From assembly GCF_018130955.1 (NCBI RefSeq), contig NZ_JAFCJM010000060.1, forward strand, positions 1 to 42,351: DNA of 42,351 bases. The letters run 5' to 3'. This stretch comes from Bradyrhizobium liaoningense. Its GTDB lineage: Bacteria > Pseudomonadota > Alphaproteobacteria > Rhizobiales > Xanthobacteraceae. Below the pieces are notes generated by a model. It was not told the DNA's origin, made no database searches, and saw nothing but the letters and a program-made list of their open reading frames with translations. The translations under genes and the position numbers were made by a program. Of the stretch, positions 1-6,797 are shown one piece after another (within the stretch, counting starts at the first letter, position 1; the number at the start of each line of letters is the position of its first letter).

Positions 1-819
1 CCGCTGCTCGCCGGCACGATGGGACAAGGCGACGACCCTGCTTCCGCGACCACCATTGCCGGTACAAAGCCAGGTTGCGCTACCGAGGAGAACGCCAAGT
101 TAATGGCCGAACAGCTTGTCGATGTTCACCCGGTAGAGCTTTGGGAAGGACCGCGGCGGATCGCTCGTTTCGAGCCGAAGCACTAAGCCAGATTCAGTCA
201 GGCTTGATCCGGCACCTCACATACGCCCGCCGGTTCACGCTGGCGAGCCCTTACGCTGCGACCATGACAAGGATCAGCCAGCCAACTACAACAGCGGTCC
301 AGAAAATGGCCGCCACAAAATACCAAATGTCACGCGATAGGTGCGTCAAAAGGCGGTCTCCGTCTGCGATCGGCATCCTGGGCTAGCTTAAGCCGCTCAG
401 CGGCCGGTTTCAGTCACAGTTGCTTGTCAAACGGATTTGGTTTCGGCAATTGCGCGCTGTAGTTCTCGGCAGCGGACAGGACGCGGCCTTATGATCGGGA
501 TGTTCGCTCGCATCTGCCCACGCCTTGCAGACCTGCTCCGCGTCCTCCGTTTCGGCGAACCGGCGTCGACGCTGAATCAGCACAATCGTGACGAGCGCGG
601 CCGATGAGTAAGGTCGCCTAGGTTGACAGCCTCTTTCATTCTTCTTCCGGCGGCAGGGGGGCCTTAAACGAGAACCGGCCCACCGTCAGACGCGCGTCCG
701 ACGACAGGCCGTTCCGGGTGGATGGTGCGAAACTGGACGAAGCGTCGGGTATCGCGCCACAGACCGATTGCTCAATGTCTCCCTCGAGGAGTCGTTCCTA
801 ATCGCCAGCTGAGGCGGCC
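1..819. other. No clear gene; decayed DNA
   Basis: I see no complete gene here. Short minus-strand stretches look protein-like. One, about 420-600, reads through an acidic segment containing EDAEQVCKAWADAS and stops near 410. Another, about 645-770, ends in FKAPLPPEEE and a stop. Neither has a convincing start, Shine-Dalgarno or recognisable domain, so they may be tails of dead genes. Plus-strand frames of similar length look like shadows with arginine/serine-rich composition. Confidence 0.4.
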
Positions 820-1067
820 TCACCGCTTCCGCTTCTCGATCTCGAAGGTGAACTTGACCTGCATGACGGGCCCGGTCTCGTCCCGAACCTCGATCGCCAT
901 GCGGTGACTGCCTGCCGTAGGGGGATAAGTGTGCACGGCGTCACGGGCCATGTCTGCAAGCGATTTGGCGGCCTCGGCCTGCACCGCTCGAAGGTCTTTG
1001 AGTTCTAAACCTCTTCATCGATGGCGAGCGCGTCGCCGTCGAGGAGGTCGAAATAATAGCGAGGCAT
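820..1067 (-). pseudogene. DUF6894 family small protein, frameshifted
   Basis: On the minus strand an ATG at 1067 begins MPRYYFDLLDGDALAIDEE, the typical opening of the DUF6894 family of roughly 80-residue rhizobial proteins of unknown function. It hits a stop after about 20 codons. Shifting by one base near 1010-1012 restores the rest of the family pattern, including AVQAEAAKSLADMARDAV, HRMAIEVRDETGPV and a final VKFTFEIEKRKR before the TGA at 820-822. The span is 248 bases, one short of 83 codons, which fits a single-base deletion (GAAGAGGT where GAAGAGGGT would read through). An intact member of the same family lies at 4876-5109. The family assignment is from memory of its pattern. The frameshift is seen directly and could be a sequencing error. 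Confidence 0.7.
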
Positions 1068-1117
1068 TCGCACCTTCCCTCATTCAATACGGAAAGATGG
1101 AAGGTGAGAATCTGTTC

Positions 1118-1318
1118 CTACTTCGGTGATTGAAGCCCGGGTGATCTCAGCCACTCGCTAATATGCGAGCCAGTCTCACACTGCCGTGCCTTGCGTAATA
1201 GGTGCTCGCGTTTCATGCTTTGCGGAAGGTTCTTAGCCTGTTCTCGCAGCCGTATTGCTTCCTGACCGAGACGTTCTTCTAGAGACTGGCTCTGCTTGAA
1301 TCGACGTCGCCGCGACAT
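1118..1318 (-). CDS. Small conserved rhizobial protein, unknown function
   Basis: A 66-residue basic, probably helical protein starting MSRRRRFKQSQSLEERL and ending in SEWLRSPGLQSPK. A good Shine-Dalgarno (AAGGAGC on the minus strand) precedes the ATG by a normal distance. Short proteins with this Arg-rich start, a run of Glu/Arg/Leu helix and a SEWLxSPGL tail are common in Bradyrhizobium, and no function is known to me. It has no signal peptide, membrane segment or metal motif. It stands alone between the decayed DUF6894 gene and a gene-poor stretch. Confidence 0.6.
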   Translation of the reverse strand: MSRRRRFKQSQSLEERLGQEAIRLREQAKNLPQSMKREHLLRKARQCETGSHISEWLRSPGLQSPK

Positions 1319-1875
1319 GGCGCTGCTCCTTCCATTTCAATTAGGCGGGAGCGCTGTGATGGGGGCGTTCTCATCACCGATGAATGCCACGGGCCGCGGG
1401 CAATCGTTTGGACGTCCCGCCGGTTCACGCAGGAGGGCCGTGGGCTCCATTCAGCCAATGGCGGACTCAATCAAGCGCAATCTGTTCCGTGATTTCCGCT
1501 GATTGGTGCGCTACGCGATGGAGTTTGATCTCCTTGACCGTCACCCCCATTCGATACAGCGGCGCAGATCCGATGGTACAGGTCGATGACGTGCTCGTCG
1601 TAGAATAGGATGTTGGGGCGAGCAAAACGGACAATCTGTTCTGTCCGTCGCCGCTGCTGCAGAACCAGAAACGGCTTGTTCGGGTCGGGGGTTCGATTCG
1701 CTCCCCCGCCACGCCGCGCTACGGCACGATCCTCTACGCCAGACGGCCCTTCGTTCATCTCAATGCGTCTGAAGGTTTATTTGATGGGCGCGGTCAGAGG
1801 GCCGTCATTGGTATCGAGGACGAAGACAGCGAGCAGCTTTGCCGACTCGGTCTTGCTGGCGTTGCGGCTGGTCGA
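1319..1875. other. Gene-poor stretch with a tRNA-3'-end-like motif
   Basis: No gene could be supported. Around 1672-1712 the sequence GGGGGTTCGATTC followed by CCCCCGCCA resembles the T-arm and acceptor end of a tRNA, but the T stem does not pair properly and no body of a tRNA lies 5' of it. A minus-strand frame across 1470-1758 contains a protein-like stretch (TEQIVRFARPNILFYDEHV) that I do not recognise and that runs into the tRNA-like motif. This is probably debris of an old integration. Confidence 0.35.
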
Positions 1876-3237
1876 ATGGATAGCGCCCGGCGGTTCGGAC
1901 CAGCTCTCGGCCACCGCGTCCGTACGGCAACCCTGGATTTCGCGAGCTGGGGCCCGTCCGCCGGCATTTTGCTGGTCCTCGCGACCGTGGCGGCGATGGT
2001 CTTGACGAACTCGCCGATCGGGCCGTCGCTCGAGGCGCTCTGGCGCCAGGAGGTCGGCGTGAGCTTGGGTGACGCAGCCTTTCAGATGTCCATCCTCCAT
2101 TGGGTCAACGACGGCCTGCTGACGGTGTTCTTCCTCGTCGTGGGATTGGAAGTGAAGCGCGAGATGACAGTTGGTCATCTCGCAAGCCGCCGCTCCGCAG
2201 CGCTTCCGATCGCCGCCGCGCTCGGCGGCATGGTCGTGCCGGCGCTTCTGTACGCGCTGGTCATCCCTGCGGGGCCGTGGTCGCACGGGTGGGGCGTTCC
2301 GATGGCGACCGATACTGCGTTCGCGATTGCCTTGATCGCCGTGATGGGCGCCCGCGTTCCCGTCGAGCTGCGCATCTTCCTCACCGCGGCGGCCATCGTC
2401 GACGACATCGGTGCGATCGTCGTCGTCGCTGTGTTCTACTCCGGCGATATGCATCCGGCATACCTGGCCGCCGCCGCGGCGGTCGTCGTCGCGCTGGCGC
2501 TGCTGAGCCGGTCGAGAGTCTACCTTCTCTCGCCTTACATCCTGTTGGGCATCGCGTTGTGGACATTCGTCTACGCGGGCGGTCTCCACGCGACGCTGGC
2601 CGGCGTGGTACTGGCGCTGTTCGTTCCCACGCGCCCGCCCGCCAACCTGGCTGCCCTGATGACGCAGGCCAGCACCATCATCGCCTCCGAGGCCCGGCAC
2701 GAGGGTGAGGTTCTCAGGCACGGCCCCTCCACCCCGGCGCTGCACGCGCTCGATGCAATCTTCGACAGACTTGAATCGCCGGCCGACCGGCTGCTGCGGC
2801 ACGCCGGCGCGCGATCGAGCTACGCTGTCCTCCCGATCTTCGCACTGGCGAATGCGGGGGTGGCGATCAATCCGGGCGTCTTTGTTGGGCATGGCTGGCT
2901 CATGGCCGCGATCGTTGCTGGCCTCGCCATAGGAAAGCCGCTCGGCGTCTTCCTCATGGCTGCTGCGGCCGTGCGCGCAGGCATAGCCGTCAAGCCGGCA
3001 GAGTACACGTGGCGGCAGTTGGCCGGGGCGGGAGCCCTCGCTGGTATCGGCTCTACGATGTCGCTCTTTATCGCCGGGCAGGCGTTTCCAAGCGCTTCCG
3101 ACTTGTCGGCCGCCAAGATCGCCGTATTCGCTGCATCGATTGTCTCGGCCGTCGTTGGGACTGCCCTGCTCTGGGGACCTTCGCGTCAGGAGCTTATCGA
3201 AGAGGCGCCGCAGGGCGCCAGCATGCAAGTATCATAG
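1876..3237 (+). CDS. nhaA: Na+/H+ antiporter NhaA
   Basis: A 453-residue multi-pass inner-membrane protein of the NhaA family, which exports Na+ (or Li+) in exchange for protons for pH and salt homeostasis. The family's landmarks are present in order: VGLEVKREM near residue 90, the MATDTAFAIAL motif with Asp146, and the AIVDDIGAIVVVA motif with the paired Asp176-Asp177 corresponding to the ion-binding aspartates of the E. coli protein. A LFIAGQAF segment follows late in the protein. It is about 65 residues longer than E. coli NhaA, mostly at the N terminus and in a hydrophilic loop around residues 265-310. The start at 1876 is the first ATG in frame and its ribosome site is weak, so a downstream or non-ATG start is possible. 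It may share a transcript with the gene 43 bases downstream. Confidence 0.93.
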   Translation: MDSARRFGPALGHRVRTATLDFASWGPSAGILLVLATVAAMVLTNSPIGPSLEALWRQEVGVSLGDAAFQMSILHWVNDGLLTVFFLVVGLEVKREMTVGHLASRRSAALPIAAALGGMVVPALLYALVIPAGPWSHGWGVPMATDTAFAIALIAVMGARVPVELRIFLTAAAIVDDIGAIVVVAVFYSGDMHPAYLAAAAAVVVALALLSRSRVYLLSPYILLGIALWTFVYAGGLHATLAGVVLALFVPTRPPANLAALMTQASTIIASEARHEGEVLRHGPSTPALHALDAIFDRLESPADRLLRHAGARSSYAVLPIFALANAGVAINPGVFVGHGWLMAAIVAGLAIGKPLGVFLMAAAAVRAGIAVKPAEYTWRQLAGAGALAGIGSTMSLFIAGQAFPSASDLSAAKIAVFAASIVSAVVGTALLWGPSRQELIEEAPQGASMQVS

Positions 3238-3280
3238 CCCGCCGGGCGCTTATGCAGGATCGTGAACAGGAGATCTTTCG

Positions 3281-3685
3281 ATGATTCTACCTACGGGTAC
3301 GACAGTAGCAGTCGCTGATGGCGAGACAGTCCGTCTGTTCCGCAATACGGGTGTGAAACCTGGGGTGCATCTGGTCGAGATCACGGCGGCTCCGCCTCCG
3401 CCCGCCCACTCAGGCTCGGGTGCGCGCCATCACACCAGCTCTGCCAACCCTGATGGCAGGCGGCTCGACGAGGACGACTTCGCGGCAGCTACGGCTTCGT
3501 TCCTTAACAAGCTCAGCCTGGACGGGACCATAAAACACCTGGTCGTCGTATCCGACCCCAGGACCCTGGGGGAGATGCGCAAGCATTTCCACCGCGACCT
3601 GAGAGGCAAGATCATGGGCGAGTTCGCGAAGGACTTCAGCCGGCGTCCGCTCGAGGACATCGCCTCATTGATCGCTGACGCCTGA
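3281..3685 (+). CDS. Host attachment-like protein (baeRF-type)
   Basis: A 134-residue soluble protein matching the family annotated as 'protein required for attachment to host cells' (Host_attach, later grouped with bacterial release-factor-like baeRF proteins). Seen in sequence: an N-terminal beta segment TTVAVADGETVRLFRN, a loop with a basic His-containing stretch, and the C-terminal core LVVVSDPRTLGEMRKHFH followed by KDFSRRPLEDIASLI. This core is the conserved signature. A good Shine-Dalgarno (AGGAGA) sits about 8 bases before the ATG. The function in bacteria is not well established: the family name comes from an Agrobacterium/Rhizobium attachment phenotype and the fold relation is to eRF1 domains. 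It follows nhaA by 43 bases and may be co-transcribed. Confidence 0.8.
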   Translation: MILPTGTTVAVADGETVRLFRNTGVKPGVHLVEITAAPPPPAHSGSGARHHTSSANPDGRRLDEDDFAAATASFLNKLSLDGTIKHLVVVSDPRTLGEMRKHFHRDLRGKIMGEFAKDFSRRPLEDIASLIADA

Positions 3686-3942
3686 CGCGCCTCTGTAAGC
3701 GGCTCCTGGCGCAAGCCTGTCCAGTCATAACCCGCGCGAATAACTCAAAGTTTCGGCGACGACTACTGCTCTCGACCAATCTCAACCAAACCAACCGTCT
3801 AAATGGATCAGCAATGGACAAGATAATCAAAGCTGCCTCTGGCATTCCAAGCAGCATCAAGAGGAAGCAAGGTTCTGCTGACCTCGGTGTCACGTTCCAA
3901 TCTCTCGACTAACCGGAATCTCGCATTAGGAGGAGCCTCCGC
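3686..3942. other. Intergenic; one doubtful 32-codon frame
   Basis: No recognisable gene. A frame from an ATG at about 3814 encodes MDKIIKAASGIPSSIKRKQG and stops after 32 codons at the TAA near 3912. It lacks a clear ribosome site, so I do not call it. Confidence 0.3.
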
Positions 3943-4068
3943 ATGACCTATTACCTAATCGCCTCACGCGCCGCGATCATCTTCTGGACGAGCCTTGCAA
4001 TGGTGCCAACCGAGATCCTCTTTGACGCGTTAAAGACCGAATTGGAGCGCCGCGGCGTGGAGCCATAG
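3943..4068 (+). CDS. Tiny protein with one membrane-like segment
   Basis: A 41-codon frame, MTYYLIASRAAIIFWTSLAM at its start and LERRGVEP at its end. A strong Shine-Dalgarno (AGGAGG) lies about 9 bases before the ATG. The first 20 residues are hydrophobic enough for a single membrane segment, followed by a short amphipathic acidic/basic tail. I do not recognise it. The ribosome site and clean start are the only support. It precedes the broken HWE-type kinase by 57 bases. Confidence 0.4.
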   Translation: MTYYLIASRAAIIFWTSLAMVPTEILFDALKTELERRGVEP

Positions 4069-4125
4069 GTGCTCCCTGCTTGGTCCTGCGGCACGTGCCA
4101 GAGAGAAAGATCGTTGGAGCCCGAA

Positions 4126-4785
4126 ATGACAAAGCACATTGCACCGTTACCGAATCCCGATGGATCGTTGCTTCTTCGTGAGTTGAACCACAGAGTAAAT
4201 AACGAGCTCACTAGCACTATCTGCACGATTTCAGCCAAAGCGGTGGCGTCGGATGACATGGCAGTCAAGGCGGCGCTCCTCGATGTGGTAGACCTCCTCC
4301 ATGATTACGCTGATGTTCACAAGGCACTACGCATGCCGGATCCTGGGCACCTGACCGACGCCGCAAGGTACCTCCAGCATCTTTGCTTCTCCATCACGAA
4401 ATACCGACTGGACCGGCTGAGTATACGTCTCTTGTGTTCGGCGGAAGATTTGCGGCTTGAGGGCGAACGCTGCTGGAAGCTTGGGTTGATCGTATCCGAG
4501 CTGCTCACCAATGTGGCATGACATGCTCGATTCGACGATAGACAGCCGGAAGTGAAAGTGAAGTTGCTGCTCGCAGGTAACGTCGTAAGGTGCGCGGTCT
4601 CTGACAATGGCTCGGCATCTGATCTCAGTGTGCGCGGTCGCGGGCTAACGATTGTCGACGAGTTGGCCGGCAGCTTGGGTGGTTTCGTTCATGCGTCTTG
4701 CGCCGCCGAAGGGTCTTCCTTCCTTCTCACCTTCCCATTGACTGAATCCGAGCAACGTGCCGCCGGCGCACTCATGTTGTGTTGA
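4126..4785 (+). pseudogene. HWE/HisKA_2-type sensor histidine kinase, in-frame stop
   Basis: A short cytosolic histidine kinase of the class common in Bradyrhizobium: no sensor domain, only the dimerisation/phosphoacceptor and ATPase parts. The phosphoacceptor motif LLLRELNHRVNNELTS is at residues 15-30. The N-box region reads GLIVSELLTNVA and is interrupted by TGA at 4519-4521, followed in the same frame by HARFDDRQ and the rest of the ATPase domain (VSDNGSA G1 box, RGRGLTIVDEL G2 box, GSSFLLTFPL). Relatives read NAARHA at this point, so the stop replaces an Arg codon (CGA to TGA is the simplest change). Without the break the protein would be 219 codons long. An upstream GTG at 4069 is also open in frame, but the ATG at 4126 fits family length. 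The truncated product would lack ATP binding. Confidence 0.8.
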
Positions 4786-4875
4786 AGCGAAGGAAGGTGC
4801 GTCGTTCTCGCGGCTTGCAGGTCCCAGGAGCCGAAGATGCAGCTAGGCAAGTCGTCCCACTGAAGGAGGCCGAAA

Positions 4876-5109
4876 ATGCCCCAGGTCCATTTCCATTGCT
4901 CCAACACCAAGAAAGTTTTCGTCGACTATTGCGGCGCCGTAGTGGACGATCTCGCTGAGGCGCGGGATCATGCGACGCGCGTCGTGGAATCCTTCACCTG
5001 GGAACGCCGCTTCGATGATTGGCGTGACTGGGTTCTGCATGTCAGTGACGACCGAGGCGATGATCTCTTCATTGTCCCCTTCACTTTCGTGCTCGGCAAG
5101 GCGCACTGA
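4876..5109 (+). CDS. DUF6894 family small protein
   Basis: An intact 77-residue protein starting MPQVHFHCSNTKKVFVDYCG and containing DLAEARDHATRVVESF and WVLHVSDDRGDDLFIVPF. This follows the DUF6894 layout: a beta-rich start, a helix with Ala/Arg/Val, then a beta hairpin carrying Val-Ser/Arg-Asp-Asp. A clear Shine-Dalgarno (AAGGAGG) lies 7 bases before the ATG. The function of the family is unknown; members are abundant and small in rhizobia. It has diverged from the frameshifted member at 820-1067. It lies 90 bases after the dead kinase with no sign of operon partners. Confidence 0.7.
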   Translation: MPQVHFHCSNTKKVFVDYCGAVVDDLAEARDHATRVVESFTWERRFDDWRDWVLHVSDDRGDDLFIVPFTFVLGKAH

Positions 5110-5475
5110 CGTCAACATGCTCTGAACTCAGCCAGATGAGTGATCGCCCGCGTCGCAGAAACGGCCTTGGCAGGTCTTGGCGCAAAGCGGACCACTCTTG
5201 ATCAGCCTCGATCTTCTTGGCTGCGGTTAGCTCAAACTTCCCCATGATGGACTGGACCGACTGAACGCCTAGGAGAACCGAAATTAGCAGTAATTGTGAT
5301 TTACAATCTGCCCATAACCTATTGGTTTCAACAGGCGTCGAAACCACGGGATTTACAGTTAAGCAACTGAAATGATTTCGAAAATCTCTGACTCTTAATC
5401 AGCGGGTCCCAGGTTCGAGCCTTAAGGACGAGGGGTGGTGACGGCCAGGTCGTCCCGAAATTGTCGAGGCCCAGC
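5110..5475. other. Intergenic stretch carrying a tRNA remnant
   Basis: No convincing gene. A minus-strand frame across 5081-5347 includes MGKFELTAAKKIEADQEWSA, which is protein-like, but it lacks a ribosome site and overlaps the end of the DUF6894 gene. The main content is the tRNA-Lys-like fragment at 5388-5421. Confidence 0.4.
5388..5421 (+). pseudogene. Partial tRNA-Lys(CTT)-like remnant (att-like)
   Basis: The sequence runs from an anticodon arm (CTGA-CTCTTAA-TCAG, anticodon CTT) through the variable loop into the T arm (CCCAGGTTCGAGCC) and then breaks off into unrelated sequence. No D arm or acceptor 5' half precedes it and the 3' acceptor half is missing. Its last 27 bases (5395-5421) are identical to 20135-20161, which continues instead into an acceptor end with CCA. 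This is what an integrase crossover inside a tRNA gene leaves behind. Confidence 0.65.
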
Positions 5476-5700
5476 TCACGGGTGGGTGTTGGTTTTTTGA
5501 ATAGGCCGCCATGCGACGCCCGATCGTGGAAGGTCTCCGAACTCGGACGAGGCGTAGTCCCGGCCTTCCGGGGTAATGATATGGACGTCGTAGCAGCCTA
5601 TCTTGGCAAGCTCCCTGGCCTTCGTAAGGGCCGCTTCGGCGGTCTTCCTCCGGTGCGCCAGCTCGCCGTGCTTGCACATGCCTTTGATGGTGAAACTCAT
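5476..5700 (-). CDS. Small conserved protein, unknown function
   Basis: A 74-residue protein starting MSFTIKGMCKHGELAHRRKT, with a helix AEAALTKARELAKIGCYDVH and a strand DVHIITPEGRDYASSEFG. The Cys and His near the start (CKHGELAH) and the later Cys are not an obvious metal site. Similar small proteins occur widely in Bradyrhizobium, but I know no function. Its ATG overlaps the TGA of the preceding minus-strand gene (5697-5858) as ATGA, so the two are very probably translated as a coupled pair. Confidence 0.65.
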   Translation of the reverse strand: MSFTIKGMCKHGELAHRRKTAEAALTKARELAKIGCYDVHIITPEGRDYASSEFGDLPRSGVAWRPIQKTNTHP

Positions 5701-5858
5701 TTCTTCTTCTTCTTTTTGTTCTTTTTCATGGTATCGGCCTGGGCCCGGAATGCCTCGGCCAAGGTCTTCATCTGGTTTGCCACAAAGGTGTCAGCAGTGC
5801 GTGCGGCTGCCTTTTCGGCCACCTCAGCCTGCTTGCGGATGTCCTTTACAGCTCCCAT
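5697..5858 (-). CDS. 53-residue helical protein with poly-lysine tail
   Basis: On the minus strand an ATG at 5858 opens a 53-residue frame starting MGAVKDIRKQAEVAEKAAAR. It is an Ala/Glu/Lys-rich helix ending in MKKN and a run of lysines immediately before the TGA at 5697-5699. That stop overlaps the ATG of the next gene (ATGA). The helix has coiled-coil-like spacing and the tail is strongly basic, so binding to nucleic acid or an acidic surface is possible, but that is a guess. No domain is recognised. The coupling to the 74-residue downstream gene is the main evidence that it is real. Confidence 0.5.
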   Translation of the reverse strand: MGAVKDIRKQAEVAEKAAARTADTFVANQMKTLAEAFRAQADTMKKNKKKKKK

Positions 5859-6032
5859 GGGGGCTTAATTTCGAGGCCAAAGTGTTGTTCCGCCTTAGCG
5901 GCTTGCTTTTGTTTTTGGGGGGTGGCCCATTGGGCGCCCACATTCATTCGGGACCTGCCAACCTAGATTTTCGCAAGGGACATCCACGTGCCGGTTGTCA
6001 GCTGACGCGCAGATTTTCCGCGGACATTTTAC

Positions 6033-6155
6033 CTAGGCGCCCCGCTCTCGACTCGCAGCCTTCTTGACCGCACTGATGTGCACAAAGACGTCGGGGCCGC
6101 CCTCGTCCGGCTGGATGAAGCCATAGCCCTTCGTCGGAACGGGCGACGCTCCCAT
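6033..6155 (-). pseudogene. Truncated cold-shock-domain protein
   Basis: A minus-strand frame encodes a 40-residue peptide with both RNA-binding motifs of cold-shock proteins: KGYGFIQPD (RNP1) and DVFVHISAV (RNP2). The usual opening (an N-terminal strand with Val-Lys-Trp/Phe-Phe-Asn) is absent, replaced by MGASPVPT. The C-terminal half of the roughly 67-residue fold is also missing: the frame stops 10 residues after RNP2, at AASRERGA. It is therefore a fragment of a CspA-like gene rather than a functional one. The start codon position is nominal. Confidence 0.6.
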
Positions 6156-6301
6156 TCTCCGCCCGTAGGCAGGGTTGGGCTTCAGCCAAATTCACCGGCG
6201 GGTGTCCCTCTCCCGAGCTTCGGTCGCGGCAGAGGTCGTTGTCCTTCCCCGCATGCGCGACGTCAGGAGCTCCGTGGGCGCGGGTCTATCCACTCAATCC
6301 C

Positions 6302-6329
6302 TTGAAAGGCGCCGGGGAGCATCTATATA
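6302..6329 (+). promoter_or_regulatory. Predicted housekeeping promoter of the CopG-esterase pair
   Basis: TTGAAA at 6302-6307 and TATATA at 6324-6329 are spaced by 16 bases, a good fit to a sigma-70 type promoter. They lie about 45-70 bases before the regulator's start, and the nested repeats begin right after the -10. This is an inference from sequence only. Confidence 0.5.
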
Positions 6330-6365
6330 CCATCCGAGGACCATCCAAGAGGATGGCAAGGATGG
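6330..6365 (+). promoter_or_regulatory. Nested CCATCC/GGATGG inverted repeats (candidate operator)
   Basis: CCATCC occurs at 6330-6335 and 6341-6346, and its reverse complement GGATGG at 6351-6356 and 6360-6365. The spacers are 5, 4 and 3 bases. The block lies between the predicted -10 and the regulator's ATG and includes the probable Shine-Dalgarno. It could be an operator for the ribbon-helix-helix protein encoded next to it, or an RNA stem hiding the ribosome site. Confidence 0.55.
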
Positions 6366-6374
6366 ATGTTAGTT

Positions 6375-6794
6375 ATGGCCGATAATGTGCGCGAGCTGCG
6401 ACCCAAGATCCCCGACACCGAGAAGATCACGATCAACCTTGGCTATGTCGACCTCGGTCATGTCGATCTCATGGTGCAGGAAGGGTTCTATTCGAACCGG
6501 ACCGATTTCATCCGGACAGCAATCCGGAACCAGCTCGAGCGCCACGCGGAGGTCGTCAGACAATCCACGGTCCGGAAGAACCTGGACCTCGGGCTGCGCA
6601 ACTACACTCGCGAGGATCTCGAAGCGGCGCGGCGCGCCGGCGAAATGCTGCAGATCAATGTTTTGGGTTTAGCCACCATCGCCCAGGACGTCACTCCCGA
6701 GTTGGCTCGCGCCACAATCGCGTCGATCTCGGTGCTGGGGGCACTCCATGCCACTCCCGCGGTCAAGGCCGCTCTCGCCGACAGAACGAGGTGA
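6375..6794 (+). CDS. CopG/ribbon-helix-helix transcriptional regulator
   Basis: A 139-residue protein (from the ATG at 6375; an ATG at 6366 is also possible). Residues 14-57 have the ribbon-helix-helix pattern: a beta strand KITINLGYVDLGHVDLMV, then YSNRTDFIRTAIRNQLERH. Such proteins bind DNA as dimers through the strand and often repress their own operon. The C-terminal half (LEAARRAGEMLQINVLGLATI and TPELARATIASISVLGAL) is a family-specific helical region seen in regulators placed before PHB-depolymerase-type esterases in Bradyrhizobium. It is 3 bases ahead of the esterase gene, so they form one operon. The nested repeats just upstream are a likely target. The later start is favoured because the repeats end exactly at 6365. 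Confidence 0.8.
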   Translation: MADNVRELRPKIPDTEKITINLGYVDLGHVDLMVQEGFYSNRTDFIRTAIRNQLERHAEVVRQSTVRKNLDLGLRNYTREDLEAARRAGEMLQINVLGLATIAQDVTPELARATIASISVLGALHATPAVKAALADRTR

Positions 6795-6797
6795 ACG

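Noticed and set aside
1672..1712. A tRNA gene at GGGGGTTCGATTC...CCCCCGCCA
   Set aside because: No D or anticodon arms precede it and the T stem does not pair; at most a remnant.
1777..3228. 483-codon minus-strand frame opposite nhaA
   Set aside because: It is the antisense of a clear NhaA gene, with Arg/Asp/His-rich composition typical of a GC-rich shadow.
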